Of a stretch of 64,000 nucleotides of DNA, positions 51,276 through 60,037 are shown one piece after another. The translations under genes and the position numbers were made by a program. The notes below the pieces were generated by a model that saw nothing but the letters and a program-made list of their open reading frames with translations, had not been told where the DNA came from and made no database searches. The DNA lies in contig NZ_JAGGOO010000007.1 of assembly GCF_018614415.1 (NCBI RefSeq), positions 51,926-115,925 on the forward strand, in the 5' to 3' direction. The DNA is from Streptomyces sp. ISL-12. Lineage in GTDB: Bacteria; Actinomycetota; Actinomycetes; Streptomycetales; Streptomycetaceae. The stretch's first letter is position 1; the number at the start of each line of letters is the position of its first letter.

Positions 51276-52598
51276 GTGGTGACCAGCGCAAAGCGCCCCA
51301 AGCCAGACCGGCGCACCTACGTTCTCGACACCAGTGTCCTGCTGGCCGATCCGAACGCTCTCAGCCGCTTCGACGAGCACGAGGTCGTGCTTCCGATCGT
51401 CGTGGTCACGGAACTGGAGGCCAAACGGAACCATCCCGAACTCGGCTACTTCGCCCGGCAGGCCCTGCGGCTGCTCGACGACTGCCGGGTCCGGCACGGC
51501 CGCCTGGACGCCCCGATCCCGATCGGGGAGCTGGGCGGGACCCTGCGGGTCGAGCTGAACCACTCGGACCCCAGCGTGCTGCCCAGCGGCTACCGCCTGG
51601 GGGACAACGACTCCCGCATCCTCGCGGTCGCCCGCAACCTCCAGGCCGAGGGGTTCGACGTCACCGTCGTGTCGAAGGACCTCCCGCTGCGGATCAAGGC
51701 GTCCTCCGTGGGGCTGCTGGCCGAGGAGTACCGGGCCGAACTGGCCATCACGGACTCCGGCTGGACCGGGATGGCCGAGCTGACCCTGCCCGGCGAGCAG
51801 GTGGACATCCTCTTCGAGGAGGGCCACCTCCATGTGCCCGAGGCCGCCGGCCTGCCCGTGCACACCGGGCTGACCATCCAGTCGGAGCGGGGCAAGGCGC
51901 TCGGCCGGATCACCCCGGAGGGAACCGTCCGCCTGGTGCGCGGCGACCGGGAGGCGTTCGGCATCAAGGGCCGCAGCGCCGAGCAGCGGATCGCGCTCGA
52001 CCTGCTGCTCGACCCGGACATCGGGATCGTGTCGATGGGCGGCCGGGCCGGCACCGGCAAGTCGGCGCTGGCACTGTGCGCGGGCCTGGAGGCGGTCCTC
52101 GAGCGCCGGCAGCACCAGAAGGTGATGGTCTTCCGGCCGCTGTACGCGGTGGGCGGGCAGGAGCTGGGCTATCTGCCCGGCACCGAGGCCGAGAAGATGA
52201 GCCCCTGGGCGCAGGCGGTCTTCGACACCCTCTCGGCGGTCACCAGCCGCGAGGTCATCGAGGAGGTCACCGCGCGCGGCATGCTGGAGGTGCTGCCGCT
52301 CACCCACATCCGCGGCCGGTCGCTGCACGACGCGTTCGTCATCGTGGACGAGGCCCAGTCCCTGGAGCGCAACGTCCTGCTGACCGTGCTGTCCCGGATC
52401 GGCGCCGACTCACGGGTCGTGCTCACCCACGACGTGGCGCAGCGGGACAATCTCCGCGTCGGGCGGTACGACGGTGTCGTCGCCGTGGTGGAGAAGCTGA
52501 AGGGGCATCCGCTCTTCGCGCACGTCACGCTGACCCGGTCCGAAAGGTCACAGATCGCGGCGCTCGTCACCGAAATGCTGGAGGACGGCCGCATTTGA
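51276..52598 (+). CDS. PIN-PhoH family ATPase (PhoH2/YlaK type)
   Basis: The 440-residue cytosolic protein fuses an N-terminal PIN nuclease domain (residues ~12-140: [15 protein letters not shown], then [16 protein letters not shown] and [15 protein letters not shown]) to a C-terminal PhoH ATPase. Walker A is [11 protein letters not shown] near residue 255 and Walker B is [11 protein letters not shown]. All four PIN acidic residues seem present. Related actinobacterial PhoH2 proteins unwind and cut RNA. The start is GTG 51276 (or the adjacent GTG 51279) by domain position; the frame runs open far upstream. It is monocistronic. Confidence 0.9.
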   Translation: MVTSAKRPKPDRRTYVLDTSVLLADPNALSRFDEHEVVLPIVVVTELEAKRNHPELGYFARQALRLLDDCRVRHGRLDAPIPIGELGGTLRVELNHSDPSVLPSGYRLGDNDSRILAVARNLQAEGFDVTVVSKDLPLRIKASSVGLLAEEYRAELAITDSGWTGMAELTLPGEQVDILFEEGHLHVPEAAGLPVHTGLTIQSERGKALGRITPEGTVRLVRGDREAFGIKGRSAEQRIALDLLLDPDIGIVSMGGRAGTGKSALALCAGLEAVLERRQHQKVMVFRPLYAVGGQELGYLPGTEAEKMSPWAQAVFDTLSAVTSREVIEEVTARGMLEVLPLTHIRGRSLHDAFVIVDEAQSLERNVLLTVLSRIGADSRVVLTHDVAQRDNLRVGRYDGVVAVVEKLKGHPLFAHVTLTRSERSQIAALVTEMLEDGRI

Positions 52599-53024
52599 CA
52601 CCCGCGTAGGGGCGCCGTCCGGAAAAAGGCCAAGAGCCTAGCCGGGCGGCGCCTTCGCGTGCGGGAGTTTCCGTAAATCCCCGGGGACAAACGAGGTGTG
52701 AGCTTTCACACGCAACTCAAGATTGCCTCACGCCGTCCGGTTACGGCAGAGTCTCGTTCCTGTCAGGCCCCGCATACGACACACGTGTACCCCTGGGGGT
52801 ACCTCCCAGGCCTTAGGGCACTGGGGGAGGTACGCAATCACAGCAGTACCAGGTCAACTCCATAGCCACGTCGTATGCCGCCCGAGCACCACGCGGCGCT
52901 CCCCCACCGGGAGTTGCCCACCGGGCCCGCGCCTCCCGTGACCCCGAAGTTGGGGAGGCCAGCGTCAGGGGCACGATCGCGTCCGCGAGGGTCACCGAAG
53001 CGGGCGATGCTGGAAGGAAACCGT
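52599..53024 (+). other. Long leader region of the lytic transglycosylase gene
   Basis: There is no gene here. A small hairpin GTGTGA-GCTT-TCACAC lies at 52696-52711, an imperfect palindrome element at 52787-52834, and further small inverted repeats (CTCCC/GGGAG near 52890, CCTCCC/GGGAGG near 52932-52958). Cell-wall hydrolase genes of Streptomyces often carry a c-di-AMP riboswitch in such leaders, but I do not see its conserved sequence blocks here. Confidence 0.5.
52787..52834. repeat. GGGGGTACCTCCC palindromic element with alternative hairpins
   Basis: GTACCCC (52787-52793) can pair with GGGGTAC (52796-52802). The overlapping TACCTCCCAG can instead pair with the downstream CTGGGGGAGGTA. 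The two folds exclude each other. Very similar GGGGGTACCTCCC elements recur in Streptomyces intergenic DNA, so it may be an interspersed repeat rather than a specific switch. Confidence 0.5.
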
Positions 53025-53744
53025 GTGAGCCGGATCTCGGTCCGGGGATTCGCAGTGGCCTCGGCCACGGCGGTCACCGCTGTCGGAAGCGTCGTCGGTG
53101 TTGCCTCGGGCAGCACCATGCAGGGCAACAACGACGCCGAGGCGACGGCCAGTGGCACGACGCTCCTCGCGGACATCCCCGTGGGGCAGCAGGCCCAGGT
53201 CCAGACCGCGTCGCTGACGCAGCAGGCCGACGCGCAGGCCATCGCCGCCGACGCGGGCGCCAGGAAGCAGGCGGAGGAGGCGGCACGCAAGGCCGCCGCC
53301 CAGACCGCGGTCGCCAAGAAGAAGCAAGCCGACGCGGCGGCCAAGAAGGCCGCGCAGGCCGCGCAGGACGCGAAGGAGCGCGAGGACGCCGACGAGCAGG
53401 CCAGCCGCGACGCCACCCGCGACGCCTCCGACTTCTCCGTCCAGAGCTCCTACACCGTCGCCCAGATCCAGTCGATGGCGCGTCAGATGGTGCCGAGCGC
53501 GCAGTTCCAGTGCTTCAGCAACATCGTCGACCACGAGTCGAGCTGGAACTACCAGGCGGTCAACGCCTCCTCCGGCGCCTACGGTCTCTTCCAGGCCCTG
53601 CCCGCCTCCAAGTACTCCTCGGTCGGCTCCGACTGGCAGACCAACCCGGCCACGCAGATCAAGTGGGGCCTGAACTACATGAACGATCGCTACGGCAGCC
53701 CGTGCGACGCCTGGACCTTCTGGCAGGCCAACCACTGGTACTGA
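53025..53744 (+). CDS. Secreted lytic transglycosylase (SLT domain)
   Basis: The 239-residue protein has a signal peptide (GFAVASATAVTAVGSVVGVA), a long Ala/Lys/Gln-rich coiled-coil-like spacer (residues ~60-145) and a compact C-terminal SLT domain. Its motifs are SMARQMVPSAQFQCFSNIVD, HESSWNYQAVNASSGAYGLF and ALPASKYSSVGSDW. The catalytic glutamate is that in HESSW. It cleaves peptidoglycan glycan strands in the envelope. The start is GTG 53025, with GGAAGG seven bases upstream. A terminator follows. Confidence 0.9.
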   Translation: MSRISVRGFAVASATAVTAVGSVVGVASGSTMQGNNDAEATASGTTLLADIPVGQQAQVQTASLTQQADAQAIAADAGARKQAEEAARKAAAQTAVAKKKQADAAAKKAAQAAQDAKEREDADEQASRDATRDASDFSVQSSYTVAQIQSMARQMVPSAQFQCFSNIVDHESSWNYQAVNASSGAYGLFQALPASKYSSVGSDWQTNPATQIKWGLNYMNDRYGSPCDAWTFWQANHWY

Positions 53745-53782
53745 GCCGCCCGCGGCCCCCGTGCCGCCGCTCAACCCCGCGC

Positions 53783-53813
53783 AGCCCCTCGCCGTCCTAC
53801 GGTGAGGGGCTTT
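53783..53813 (+). terminator. Terminator after the transglycosylase gene
   Basis: AGCCCCTCGCCG (53783-53794) pairs with CGGTGAGGGGCT (53800-53811), a 12-bp stem with one G-T pair and loop TCCTA, followed by TT. Confidence 0.85.
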
Positions 53814-53890
53814 CGCGTGCGCGCCCTGTACGGTCGGAGCGACGACTCCAGGGGGGAGTGGTGGGGAGAGACGGGGGAAGAGGACGGATC

Positions 53891-55285
53891 ATGTCGCGAG
53901 TGCCAGGGTGGATCGGCCGGCTCGGCGCCGGGCTGACCCGGGTGAGCCGGACGCTGGACCAGCGCCGCGCGGAGGCGGAGCGGGAGGACGCCGCCGCCGA
54001 CGCCGCAGGGACACAGCCGTACGAGCATCAGACGTACGAGCAACGGTCGTACACGCAGCAGTCGTACGAGCAACGGCCGCACGACCACGTACCGCCGCCG
54101 CCGGACCACCCGCCCGCCGTCGCCGCCCGGCCCGATCCCGCCCAGGCCGTGCCGTGGGGCGTACGGGTCGCGGCCGAGGCGGGCTGGCGGCTGCTGGTCC
54201 TCGCGGGCACCCTGTGGGTGCTGATGCGGATCATCAGCGCCGTCCAGCTGGTCGTGCTGGCCTTCGTCGCCGCGCTGCTGATCACGGCGCTGCTCCAGCC
54301 GACGGTGGGGCGGCTGCGGCGGCGCGGGGTGCCGCGCGGAGTGGCCACGGCGCTCACCGCGATCGGCGGGTTCGTGGTGATGGGCCTGATGGGCTGGTTC
54401 GTCACCTGGCAGGTCATGGAGAACATCGACAGCCTCTCCGGCCAGGTCCAGGACGGCATCGACGAGCTGCGCCGCTGGCTGCTCGACAGCCCCTTCCACG
54501 TCACCGACAAGCAGATCAACGAGATCGCCGAGAACCTGCGGGACGCCGTCGGCGCCAACACCGACCAGATCACCTCCGCGGGCCTGGAGGGCGTGACGGT
54601 CGTCGTCGAGGCGCTGACCGGCATCCTGCTGGCCGTCTTCTCGACCCTGTTCCTGCTCTACGACGGCCGGCGGATCTGGGAGTGGTCGCTGAAGCTGGTC
54701 CCGGCCGCCGCCCGGCCCGGCGTGGCCGGCGCCGGTCCGCGGGCCTGGCGGACGCTGACCGCGTATGTGCGCGGCACGGTGATAGTGGCCCTGATCGACG
54801 CCGTCTTCATCGGCCTCGGCATCTACTTCCTCGATGTGCCGATGGCCGTGCCGCTGGCCGTGTTCATCTTCCTGGGCGCGTTCGTCCCGCTGGTCGGCGC
54901 CGTCGTGTCGGGCGCGCTGGCGGTCGTCGTCGGGCTGGTGACGCAGGGCGTGTTCACCGCCGTGATGGTCCTCGTCGTGGTGCTGGCGGTGCAGCAGATC
55001 GAGGGGCACATCCTCCAGCCGTTCATCCTGGGGCGGGCGGTGCGCGTCCATCCGCTCGCGGTGGTGCTGTCGGTGGCGGCCGGCGGGCTGGTGGCCGGCA
55101 TCGGCGGCGCGGTGGTCGCCGTACCGCTGGTCGCGGTGACCAACACCGTCGTGGGCTATCTGCGGGCGCACTCCCGGGAGGCGGCGCTGCGGGGCACGCC
55201 CCGGCCGCACGGGGCCACGTCGACGGACGCCGCCCCGGCGGCCGGGAAGCCCCCGCCCGCCGGCCCGCCGCCGGCCTCCGCCTGA
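53891..55285 (+). CDS. AI-2E family transporter (TqsA/PerM-like membrane protein)
   Basis: The 464-residue protein has a ~90-residue cytosolic start with a Tyr/Gln/Glu repeat (YEQRSYTQQSYEQR). The family membrane core of seven or eight helices follows: LVVLAFVAALLITALLQPTV, the amphipathic SLSGQVQDGIDELRRWLL and the C-terminal QQIEGHILQPFILGRAVRVH. The E-G-H/P motif is the family hallmark. Members transport small molecules or ions (AI-2, Na+/H+); the substrate here is unknown. Start ATG 53891 follows GAGGA. Confidence 0.9.
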   Translation: MSRVPGWIGRLGAGLTRVSRTLDQRRAEAEREDAAADAAGTQPYEHQTYEQRSYTQQSYEQRPHDHVPPPPDHPPAVAARPDPAQAVPWGVRVAAEAGWRLLVLAGTLWVLMRIISAVQLVVLAFVAALLITALLQPTVGRLRRRGVPRGVATALTAIGGFVVMGLMGWFVTWQVMENIDSLSGQVQDGIDELRRWLLDSPFHVTDKQINEIAENLRDAVGANTDQITSAGLEGVTVVVEALTGILLAVFSTLFLLYDGRRIWEWSLKLVPAAARPGVAGAGPRAWRTLTAYVRGTVIVALIDAVFIGLGIYFLDVPMAVPLAVFIFLGAFVPLVGAVVSGALAVVVGLVTQGVFTAVMVLVVVLAVQQIEGHILQPFILGRAVRVHPLAVVLSVAAGGLVAGIGGAVVAVPLVAVTNTVVGYLRAHSREAALRGTPRPHGATSTDAAPAAGKPPPAGPPPASA

Positions 55286-55294
55286 CGACATGCC

Positions 55295-55361
55295 GACGGG
55301 CCCCGCCCACCGGGAGGTGGACGGGGCCCGTCGCCGTACCGGGTACGGAGGACTCCGTACC
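55295..55361. terminator. Double hairpin between AI-2E and ahpD genes
   Basis: GACGGGCCCCG (55295-55305) pairs with CGGGGCCCGTC (55322-55332), with CCACC/GGTGG inside. A second stem is GGTACGGA (55342-55349) with TCCGTACC (55354-55361). The genes converge here, so it is probably a bidirectional terminator. Confidence 0.85.
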
Positions 55362-55374
55362 GGGGTAGGCGGGA

Positions 55375-55908
55375 CTACTCGGCGAGGACCGCCTCGGCGT
55401 CCAGCGTGGCGCCCACGGCCTGGATCACGGCCGCGATCTTGAAGGCTTCCTGGACCGTCTCCCGGTCCAGGCCCGCCTTGCGGAGCACCTGCTCGTGCGA
55501 GTCCAGGCACATGCCGCAGCCGTTGATGGCGGAGACCGCGAAGGACCACAGCTCGAAGTCGACCTTGTCGACGCCCGGGTTGCCGATGACGTTCATCCGC
55601 AGCCCGGCCCGCAGGGTGCCGTACTCGTGGTCCGACAGCAGGTGCCGGGTGCGGTAGAAGACGTTGTTCATCGCCATGATCGCGGCGGCCGACTTGGCGG
55701 CCGTGTACGCCTCCGGCGTGAGGTTCGCCTTCGCCTCCGGCTCCAGCTCGCGCAGCACGATCGGGGAGCGCGAGGCGATGGCGGTCGCCAGCACGGTGCC
55801 CCACAGCTGCTGCGCCGGGAGGCCGGAGTTGCCGATGACCGAGCCCAGGTTGAGCTTCAGGTCCTTGGCGTAGTCCGGTATGGCGGACTTCAGGGTGTCG
55901 AGGGACAT
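55375..55908 (-). CDS. ahpD: Alkyl hydroperoxide reductase AhpD
   Basis: The 177-residue protein matches Ahp[35 protein letters not shown] and the redox motif [16 protein letters not shown] with the CxxC pair. AhpD recycles AhpC in actinobacteria, drawing electrons through a lipoylated adaptor. It follows ahpC by 6 bp in one operon, under divergent OxyR control. Confidence 0.96.
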   Translation of the reverse strand: MSLDTLKSAIPDYAKDLKLNLGSVIGNSGLPAQQLWGTVLATAIASRSPIVLRELEPEAKANLTPEAYTAAKSAAAIMAMNNVFYRTRHLLSDHEYGTLRAGLRMNVIGNPGVDKVDFELWSFAVSAINGCGMCLDSHEQVLRKAGLDRETVQEAFKIAAVIQAVGATLDAEAVLAE

Positions 55909-55914
55909 GTCAGC

Positions 55915-56469
55915 TCACTCTCCCGACAGCAGCGCGACGGGGTCGAGGGTCTCGTCGCCCTTGGACCAGTTGCACGGGCACAGCTCGTCGGTCTGCAGGG
56001 CGTCCAGGACCCGCAGGACCTCCTTGGGGTTACGGCCGACCGAGCCGGCGGTCACCATGGTGAACTGGATCTCGTTGTTCTGGTCCACGATGAAGACGGC
56101 GCGCTGCGCGAAGCCGTCCTCGCCCTCGATGCCGAGCGCGCGCATCAGCTCGTGCTTGGAGTCGGCCATCATCGGGAACGGCAGGTCGGTCAGGTCCGGG
56201 TGGTCCTTGCGCCAGGCGTGGTGGACGAACTCCGAGTCACCGGAGAAGCCGAGGATCTGGGCGTCCCGGTCGGCGAACTCCTCGTTCAGCTTGCCGAAGG
56301 CCGCGATCTCGGTGGGGCACACGAAGGTGAAGTCCTTGGGCCAGGCGAAGACGACCTTCCACTTGCCCTCGTAGGTCTTGTGGTTGATCTGCTCGAACTC
56401 CTTGCCCTTCTCCAGCGAGACGCAGGCGGTCAGTTCGAACTCGGGGAACTTGTCACCGACAGTGAGCAC
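55915..56469 (-). CDS. ahpC: Alkyl hydroperoxide reductase AhpC (2-Cys peroxiredoxin)
   Basis: The 184-residue peroxiredoxin has the peroxidatic cysteine in DFTFVCPTEIAAF (near residue 55) and the resolving cysteine in ELCPCNWSKG near the C-terminus. It reduces organic peroxides and H2O2 in the cytosol. Start GTG 56469 follows AAGGAGA. A 9-bp inverted repeat with a 9-base spacer lies just upstream. The frame stays open far upstream into the oxyR region, which is a shadow. Confidence 0.96.
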   Translation of the reverse strand: MLTVGDKFPEFELTACVSLEKGKEFEQINHKTYEGKWKVVFAWPKDFTFVCPTEIAAFGKLNEEFADRDAQILGFSGDSEFVHHAWRKDHPDLTDLPFPMMADSKHELMRALGIEGEDGFAQRAVFIVDQNNEIQFTMVTAGSVGRNPKEVLRVLDALQTDELCPCNWSKGDETLDPVALLSGE

Positions 56470-56589
56470 ACGCTCTCCTTGCAGCGCGGAAACGCCCAGT
56501 TTGCAGGCGTTTCCCATGGGTTGGACGGTTCCGATGCTGGCACAGGGTGCATTGATTGCGGAAATAGCTACACTCGGTCGGGTTGATCG
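56470..56589. promoter_or_regulatory. ahpC-oxyR divergent control region
   Basis: GGAAACGCC (56488-56496) and GGCGTTTCC (56506-56514) form a perfect 9-bp inverted repeat around CAGTTTGCA, 19 bases before the ahpC start. An A/T-rich stretch with TACACT (56569-56574) could be the oxyR -10. OxyR of Streptomyces binds between these two genes, so the repeat is a candidate site or leader structure; I cannot tell which. Confidence 0.5.
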
Positions 56590-56598
56590 GAGGTAGTT

Positions 56599-57552
56599 AT
56601 CAGTACGGCCGGTAATAAGCCCAGGCAGCCCAGTCTCGCCCAGCTCCGCGCGTTCACCGCGGTCGCCGAGCACCTGCACTTCCGCGATGCCGCCGCGGCG
56701 ATCGGCATGAGCCAGCCCGCACTCTCGGGTGCGGTATCCGCCCTGGAGGAGACACTCGGTGTCACCCTCGTCGAGCGTACGACGCGCAGAGTACTGCTCA
56801 CTCCGGAGGGTGAACGTCTTCTGGTCCGGGCCAAGGCGGTACTGGAGGAGATAGGGGCGCTGACGGAGGAGGCCACGGCCCTGCGCGCCCCGTTCACCGG
56901 CGCGCTGCGCCTGGGCGTCATCCCGACCGTCGCGCCGTACGTACTGCCGGCCGTGCTGCGCCTGGCGCACGAGCGCTACCCGGACCTCGACCTCCAGGTG
57001 CACGAGGAGCAGACCGCGAGCCTGCTGGACGGGCTCACCTCCGGCCGCCTGGACCTGCTGCTGCTCGCCGTCCCGCTCGGTATGCCCGGCGTCATCGAAC
57101 TCCCCCTCTTCGACGAGGACTTCGTCCTGGTCACCCCGCTCGGCCACTGGCTCGGCGGCCGTGAGGGCATCCCGCGCGAGGCGCTGCGCTCGCTCAACCT
57201 GCTGCTGCTCGACGAGGGCCACTGCCTGCGCGACCAGGCCCTGGACATCTGCCGGGAGGCCGGACGCGCGGACGTGCCGGCGACCACCACGGCCGCCGGC
57301 CTGTCCACGCTGGTCCAACTGGTCGCCGGCGGCCTCGGCGTCACCCTGCTGCCGCGCACCGCGGTCCGGGTGGAGACCTCCCGGGCCGGCGGGCTCCTCA
57401 CCGCGTACTTCGCCGACCCCGCGCCCACTCGCCGGATCGCCCTGGCGATGCGCGGCGGGGCGGCGCGGGCCGCGGAGTACGAGGAACTGGCGGCCTCCCT
57501 GCGGGAGGCGGTACGCACCCTGCCGGTCCGGGTCGTGGCCCCGACGCCCTGA
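56599..57552 (+). CDS. oxyR: LysR-type peroxide regulator OxyR, start codon missing or non-canonical
   Basis: The product has a LysR helix-turn-helix (QPSLAQLRAFTAVAEHLHFR, then AAAIGMSQPALSGAVSALEE) and a co-inducer domain (RLGVIPTVAPYVLPAVLRLA). The two redox cysteines are present in DEGHCLRDQALDICREAG. It senses H2O2 and controls the divergent ahpCD. The frame closes upstream at TGA 56584-56586. Between it and ATG 56707, inside the DNA-binding domain, there is no ATG, GTG or TTG. ATC 56599 lies five bases after GGAGG (56589-56593), so initiation at ATC, or a lost ATG there, is likely; length ~317 residues. Confidence 0.85.
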   Translation: MSTAGNKPRQPSLAQLRAFTAVAEHLHFRDAAAAIGMSQPALSGAVSALEETLGVTLVERTTRRVLLTPEGERLLVRAKAVLEEIGALTEEATALRAPFTGALRLGVIPTVAPYVLPAVLRLAHERYPDLDLQVHEEQTASLLDGLTSGRLDLLLLAVPLGMPGVIELPLFDEDFVLVTPLGHWLGGREGIPREALRSLNLLLLDEGHCLRDQALDICREAGRADVPATTTAAGLSTLVQLVAGGLGVTLLPRTAVRVETSRAGGLLTAYFADPAPTRRIALAMRGGAARAAEYEELAASLREAVRTLPVRVVAPTP

Positions 57553-57610
57553 CGCCCTGACGCCCTGACCGGTCCGGCACCGACGGTTCCGGCCTGCTTT
57601 GTACGCGGCC

Positions 57611-57636
57611 CCGGGCCCTGAACGTCCAGGGCCCGG
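57611..57636. terminator. Terminator between oxyR and the ABC permease gene
   Basis: CCGGGCCCTG (57611-57620) pairs perfectly with CAGGGCCCGG (57627-57636), loop AACGTC. It lies between convergent genes. Confidence 0.8.
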
Positions 57637-57703
57637 CTGTCCCGCCCGCTCCGTACGCAGGCCCCCGGGCCCCGCCCCGTCCGGCACCGGCTGCTCGGGC
57701 CGC

Positions 57704-60037
57704 CTACTCCGTGCGCAGGCCGTCCGGGCGCAGCATCCGCAGCAGCGGGGGCAGGCTGAGCAGCGTCACCGCCAGGACGACCGCCGCGCCGACGCCGGTC
57801 ATCGACAGCAGGCTCGGCCAGTCGATCCGGACCGCGGTGCCGGTCATCTTCAGCAGGACCGTGCCGAGCGTCAGCCCCACCACCGCGGAGAGCAGCAGGC
57901 CCACCGCGATCGGGACCGCCGTCTGCCACAGCACCGACAGCCCCAGGGTGCGGCGCCGGGTGCCGAAGGCGACCAGGGACGACAGCAGCTTGCGGCGCTC
58001 GCGCAGCTGCTCCAGCTGGGTCACCAGCAGACTCGCGCCGATCAGCGCCAGCACACAGGCGGCGCCGACGAACAGGCCGGAGCGGATGGCCGTGAACTTC
58101 TCGCTCCGCGTGACGGACGACCAGACCTCGGCGCGCGCCAGCGGATCGACGGCCGCGGCGGTGTTGCGCACCCGCTCCTGGACGTCCGGCACCGACCGGT
58201 CGAGCCCCAGGTAGACCTCCGTGCGCAGACTCGACAGGGCCTTGTCGTCGAGGGCTCCGGGAGTGAACAGGAACCCGGTCGTCGTGTTGTTGGTCAGGCC
58301 GACGCGTTCGCCGGCCTCCTTGATGCCCTCCGGAACCGTCCATTCGATCCGCGCGCCCGGGAAGTCGTCGTACGACGGATCGAAGTACAGCCGCCGCCCC
58401 GGCTCGGTCAGCGTGTCGATGGCCGAGTCGTACGAGGGGTCGAGGACGGCGAAGACGTCGCCGTCCGCGCAGGAGTCCAGCCGGACGATCTGCCGCAGCG
58501 CCGTGCAGTCCCCGACCGTCACCTGCTCCGAGTCCTCCGGGTTCATGGGGCGGTCGCCGATGGAGCCCTCGGAGTAGGCGTAGACGTCCTCGACGCCCTT
58601 GGTGGACCTGAACTCCGCGCTGGAGGAGGGCTTGGCGCTGTCCGACAGGGTCACCTGCATCTGCGCCCGCGTGACGTCCTGCCCGGTGCTCTTGGTGTAG
58701 TCGTCGTCCACCCCGGCGAACAGCATCTGCAGGGCGATCGCCCCGGCGACGGCCACCGCCACGCCGTTGACCATGCGGGCCGCGGTGCCGCTGTTCATCT
58801 GGAGGCGCCGGACCGCCAGCTGCCAGGAGACACTGCCCGCGCCGAGCCGGGCGACGAACCGCTCCACGATCCACGGCAGCAGCGCCGTCACACCGATCAG
58901 CAGCAGGACGACTCCGCCGACGACCAGGTACTGGTTGAAGTCGCCGTTGCCGCCGCCCTGGCCGATCATCGGGTAGAGCATCGCCAGACCGGCCAGCGGC
59001 AGCAGCAGCCGCCACCACAGCCGGCGCCGCGCGGGCCGGGCCGTGCGGACCACGCCGAGCGGCTCGATGACCACCCCGCGCAGCGCGAACAGCGTCACCA
59101 GCACCGCCGCCGCCGGGACGGCCACCCCCACCAGCAGGGCCAGCCAGGGCGAGGGGTTCAGATAGCTCGGGAAGACGCTGACGTCGAACACCACGGCCCG
59201 GCCCGCGAGCTGCCGGCCGATCAGGAAGAACACCGTGCCGAAGACCAGTCCGAGCACCGAGCCCGCCAGTGCCTCGCCGGCGGCGATCCGCCGGGTCATC
59301 AGGCCGTCGGAGCCGACCAGCCGCAGCGCCGCGAGCCGCCGGTCGCGCCGCTCGCCGCCGAACCGCACGGCCGTGGCGATGAAGACGGCGACCGGCATCA
59401 GCAGCACCACGAACACCACGAGGATCAGCAGCAGCAGTACGGGGTCGAGCTCGTCCGACGACGTGCTGTCGATGGGGCCGAAGTGGTCGATCCTGGTGAC
59501 GCTGGAGTCGTCGAGGTGCGCGGCGAGTCCCTCGGCGCCCCGGACGAAGGTGAGTTCCTGGGAGCCGACCAGGCCCTCCTCGGCGATGGTGCCGGTGATC
59601 CGGTCCGGGAACCGCTCGCGCAGCAGCTTCCCGGAGTCCGACTCCAGCAGCTCCTTCAGCGCGGGGGAGACGAGCATCTCGCCCTCGGCCGGTACGGCGT
59701 CCATGCCGGGCGGCACCGGAGCGTCGGGCCCCTCGGGCTCCATCCCGCGGCCCCGGATCTCCTGGTCCCGGAACTCCGTGTCGAGGTCCGCGACCAGCAG
59801 GGTGTCGTTCCCCTTCGGCGGGACGGTGGTGTCCATCCACGAGATGTCGGTGCGGGCGTCCTCCCGGTCGTGCCGGGCGTCGAGCGCGCTGGGAATGGCG
59901 GTGGTCAGCAGCAGCAGTGCCACGCCGAGCCCCACGCCGACGGCCGTCAGCAGCGCCCGGGTCCACCCCTCGCGCCCGCCGGTCAGGGTGAACCGGACCC
60001 CCAGGGCCAGGTCGCGGCCCCACTGCCGGACGTTCAT
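57704..60037 (-). CDS. ABC transporter permease, FtsX/MacB type with two FtsX domains
   Basis: The 777-residue protein has an N-terminal helix (WTRALLTAVGVGLGVALLLL), a large extracellular domain and two FtsX-like permease blocks: helices at ~205-340 with FGGERRDRRLAALRLVG, and again at ~635-765 with QLRERRKLLSSLVAFGTRRR. About ten helices in total. Such permeases extrude or sense antimicrobial peptides and lipids. The start overlaps the ATPase gene stop (ATGA). With the ATPase and PadR regulator it forms one operon in the order padR-ATPase-permease. Confidence 0.92.
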   Translation of the reverse strand: MNVRQWGRDLALGVRFTLTGGREGWTRALLTAVGVGLGVALLLLTTAIPSALDARHDREDARTDISWMDTTVPPKGNDTLLVADLDTEFRDQEIRGRGMEPEGPDAPVPPGMDAVPAEGEMLVSPALKELLESDSGKLLRERFPDRITGTIAEEGLVGSQELTFVRGAEGLAAHLDDSSVTRIDHFGPIDSTSSDELDPVLLLLILVVFVVLLMPVAVFIATAVRFGGERRDRRLAALRLVGSDGLMTRRIAAGEALAGSVLGLVFGTVFFLIGRQLAGRAVVFDVSVFPSYLNPSPWLALLVGVAVPAAAVLVTLFALRGVVIEPLGVVRTARPARRRLWWRLLLPLAGLAMLYPMIGQGGGNGDFNQYLVVGGVVLLLIGVTALLPWIVERFVARLGAGSVSWQLAVRRLQMNSGTAARMVNGVAVAVAGAIALQMLFAGVDDDYTKSTGQDVTRAQMQVTLSDSAKPSSSAEFRSTKGVEDVYAYSEGSIGDRPMNPEDSEQVTVGDCTALRQIVRLDSCADGDVFAVLDPSYDSAIDTLTEPGRRLYFDPSYDDFPGARIEWTVPEGIKEAGERVGLTNNTTTGFLFTPGALDDKALSSLRTEVYLGLDRSVPDVQERVRNTAAAVDPLARAEVWSSVTRSEKFTAIRSGLFVGAACVLALIGASLLVTQLEQLRERRKLLSSLVAFGTRRRTLGLSVLWQTAVPIAVGLLLSAVVGLTLGTVLLKMTGTAVRIDWPSLLSMTGVGAAVVLAVTLLSLPPLLRMLRPDGLRTE

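Noticed and set aside
52599..53024. c-di-AMP (ydaO-type) riboswitch before the SLT gene
   Set aside because: The gene type is right, but the conserved sequence blocks of the ydaO aptamer are not visible in the leader.
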